A stretch of 64,000 nt of DNA from an uncultured bacterium (GTDB lineage: Bacteria; Desulfobacterota; GWC2-55-46). The position numbers were made by a program, and so were the translations under genes. Within the stretch, counting starts at the first letter, position 1; each line of letters opens with the position of its first letter. Under the pieces are notes generated by a model. It was given only the letters and a program-made list of their open reading frames with translations. It ran no database searches and had not been told where the DNA came from. The stretch lies in assembly GCA_905339405.1 (NCBI GenBank), contig CAJPGC010000029.1, positions 1 to 64,000 on the forward strand, read 5' to 3'. Below, one piece after another: positions 62,028 to 64,000 of the stretch.

Positions 62028-62659
62028 TATATCTCTGTCGGCCTCATGTCCTGGTTGGGCCCTCCGTTCAGGAGCTTCACCACCTTCATGCCGTCCTCGA
62101 GATAGTCGATTATGTTAAGGCAGCCATAGTCCTGCTCTATCCTGAAGAACTTGTCGAGCGGAAGGCTCATCGCCTCGCTCAAAATCACCCTGTTGACCCC
62201 GCCGTGGGCAACTATGCAGACGGACTTGTGCTCGTGCCTCGCGATTATCTCCTCGAGCGCGGGAATTACCCTGGCCCGGAGCTCCACGAGGCTCTCGCCT
62301 TCCTTTACCTTGCTGGTGGCCAGGTCCTTGAAGCTGAAGTGGGCGTCCTCCGGGTACATCGCGATGGCCTCCTCGCGCGTAAGCCCCTCCCACCTGCCGA
62401 GGTTCAGCTCGCGGAGCGAATGCACCATGACGGGCTCGAGCCCGAGCCTCTTGCCGATTATGCGCGCGCCCTTCACGGTGCGCTGGAGGTCCGAAGAGTA
62501 GACCGCGTCTATCTTCTGGCTTGAGAGGAACTCGCAGACCCTCGTCATCTGCTCGACTCCGGTGTTGGTTATGTCGACGTCATAGTGGCCGTTGTAGCGG
62601 TATTCGTGGTGGTTTGCCACCTGCCCGTGCCTTATTAGGTATATCCTCGTAGCGTGCAT
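62024..62659 (-). CDS. cobC: histidine phosphatase family protein (alpha-ribazole phosphatase-like)
   Basis: RIYLIRHGQVANHHEYRYNGHYDVDIT; cobalamin operon position. Confidence 0.9.
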   Translation of the reverse strand: MHATRIYLIRHGQVANHHEYRYNGHYDVDITNTGVEQMTRVCEFLSSQKIDAVYSSDLQRTVKGARIIGKRLGLEPVMVHSLRELNLGRWEGLTREEAIAMYPEDAHFSFKDLATSKVKEGESLVELRARVIPALEEIIARHEHKSVCIVAHGGVNRVILSEAMSLPLDKFFRIEQDYGCLNIIDYLEDGMKVVKLLNGGPNQDMRPTEIY

Positions 62660-62664
62660 GGTTA

Positions 62665-63417
62665 TTACTCCTCCAGGGAGAGTATGTTCGTCATTGCCAG
62701 CGCGAGGACCAGGAAGAGGACCTCCGCGGCCTCGCTGTGAAAGCCGAATATGTCGCCGGTGACGCCTCCGACCTTCCTCTTGAAATACCTTGCCGACATA
62801 TAGATTATAATACCGAGGCCGGCGATGAGCGCAAGGGCCAGCAGGCCGAAAAGGAGGACTATCGCCGCCGAAGTAAAGATTGTGGCCTTCAAAAAGACGG
62901 CCCGGCCGCACCCGGCGAACGCGGCCCCGAGCCCCGTGGGCCTGGCGCACGGCAGCCACTTGGCGAGAGGGACCATCGCCCACCTGCCGACCATCGGGAA
63001 CGCCACTAGCGCCTGTGCCTTGACCTCGAAGGGCATCTCCTCGAGAGCGAGGAACTTGATGAGGACGAGGAGCGCAACGAACAGGACGCCTATGGCCCCG
63101 GTCGCGCTGTCCTTCATTATGCGGAGCCTGTCCTCGGGAGTCTTCCCGCCAGCGAGGGCGTCGACCGTATCAGCGAAGCCGTCCACGTGGAGCCCGCCGT
63201 TCGTGAGGACGAGCAGCAAAAGCAGAATCGCCGTTACGAGACTGTCGGGCAGCAGGGTCGAAAGGAGGTACCACGCCGCCAGGAGCAGGAGCCCCTGCAG
63301 CGCGCCTATGACAGGGAAGTACTGCATGGAGCGTCCGAGCTCAAGGGAGTCGAACGCGATATTCTTTTTGACCCGGAAAAGGGTCAGGAACTGCAGTGCG
63401 AGGAAAAACCTGTTCAT
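62665..63417 (-). CDS. cobS: adenosylcobinamide-GDP ribazoletransferase
   Basis: FLLALQFLT-type start; GGLHVDGFADTVDALAGG. Confidence 0.95.
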   Translation of the reverse strand: MNRFFLALQFLTLFRVKKNIAFDSLELGRSMQYFPVIGALQGLLLLAAWYLLSTLLPDSLVTAILLLLLVLTNGGLHVDGFADTVDALAGGKTPEDRLRIMKDSATGAIGVLFVALLVLIKFLALEEMPFEVKAQALVAFPMVGRWAMVPLAKWLPCARPTGLGAAFAGCGRAVFLKATIFTSAAIVLLFGLLALALIAGLGIIIYMSARYFKRKVGGVTGDIFGFHSEAAEVLFLVLALAMTNILSLEE

Positions 63418-63421
63418 ATAT

Positions 63422-64000
63422 TTACTGAGCGGTCTCCTGCGCATTTTCCTCGGATACACCCGCGTCCCCGAACGTTGCCATCTCGTTATATACTTTGAGG
63501 GCCGCTTCTATTAGGGATATGCCTATGGCCGCGCCGGTGCCCTCGCCGAGCCTCAAGTCGAGGTCGACGAACGGGCGAAGCCCGATCCTCTCGAGCATTA
63601 CGCCGTGCCCGCGCTCGACGGACTTGTGGGCCGAGAACATATAATCCTTCACGCGTGAATCGAGCTCGTAGGCTATGAGCGCTCCGGCGGTCGATATGAA
63701 GCCGTCGACCACGACAGGCACCCTCCTGGCGGCCGCGCCTATTATGAGCCCTGCTATGCCCGCTATCTCCGCGCCGCCGACCTTGGCGAGGACGTCTACC
63801 GGGTCTTTCGGGTCGGGCCTGTTCACATGAAGGGCGTCCTCTATTACCCTGACCTTGTTTATGAATACAGCGTCGTTTATGCCTGTGCCCCTTCCTGTAA
63901 CCTTGTCCACGGGCGCGCCCGAGAAGGCGGCTATTATCGCGCTCGAGGGGGTCGTGTTGGCTATACCCATCTCGCCGGTGCCGAATATGGCCCCCGGGGA
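63422..64000 (-). CDS. cobT: nicotinate-nucleotide-dimethylbenzimidazole phosphoribosyltransferase, truncated by window edge
   Basis: [53 protein letters not shown]. Confidence 0.95.
   Translation of the reverse strand, partial: SPGAIFGTGEMGIANTTPSSAIIAAFSGAPVDKVTGRGTGINDAVFINKVRVIEDALHVNRPDPKDPVDVLAKVGGAEIAGIAGLIIGAAARRVPVVVDGFISTAGALIAYELDSRVKDYMFSAHKSVERGHGVMLERIGLRPFVDLDLRLGEGTGAAIGISLIEAALKVYNEMATFGDAGVSEENAQETAQ

Overview
High-GC bacterial chromosomal window. The gene content suggests an anaerobic, cytochrome-rich deltaproteobacterium-like organism; that taxonomy is inference only. Most of the window is ordinary core metabolism: a hyf/Ehr-like six-gene membrane complex, an RND efflux operon with an ECF sigma/anti-sigma module, lptFG, aspS, a pentose-phosphate operon with a tal-pgi fusion, panBCD, rsmA/tsaD, and a cobalamin operon containing a ThiC-like gene that may be bzaF. 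An AT-rich accessory island at about 25.5-29.0 kb abuts tRNA-Glu. It carries a tightly coupled two-gene unit: a DUF262 (ParB/Srx-like) protein followed by a diverged RelA/SpoT-fold nucleotidyltransferase. This is the best candidate for an undescribed defence or toxin-antitoxin system. Other unusual items are: an orphan AbiGi-like gene; a 136-bp element in two copies, each about 10 bp after a stop codon; a MITE-like element whose terminal inverted repeat supplies a stop codon; a broken second copy of the tRNA-Glu region interrupted by hairpins; a HycE/HyfG-like subunit whose NiFe-ligand cysteines are replaced; and three tandem triheme cytochromes, one with a CX4CH haem motif. All family calls are from reading the sequences by eye. 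No database search was run.
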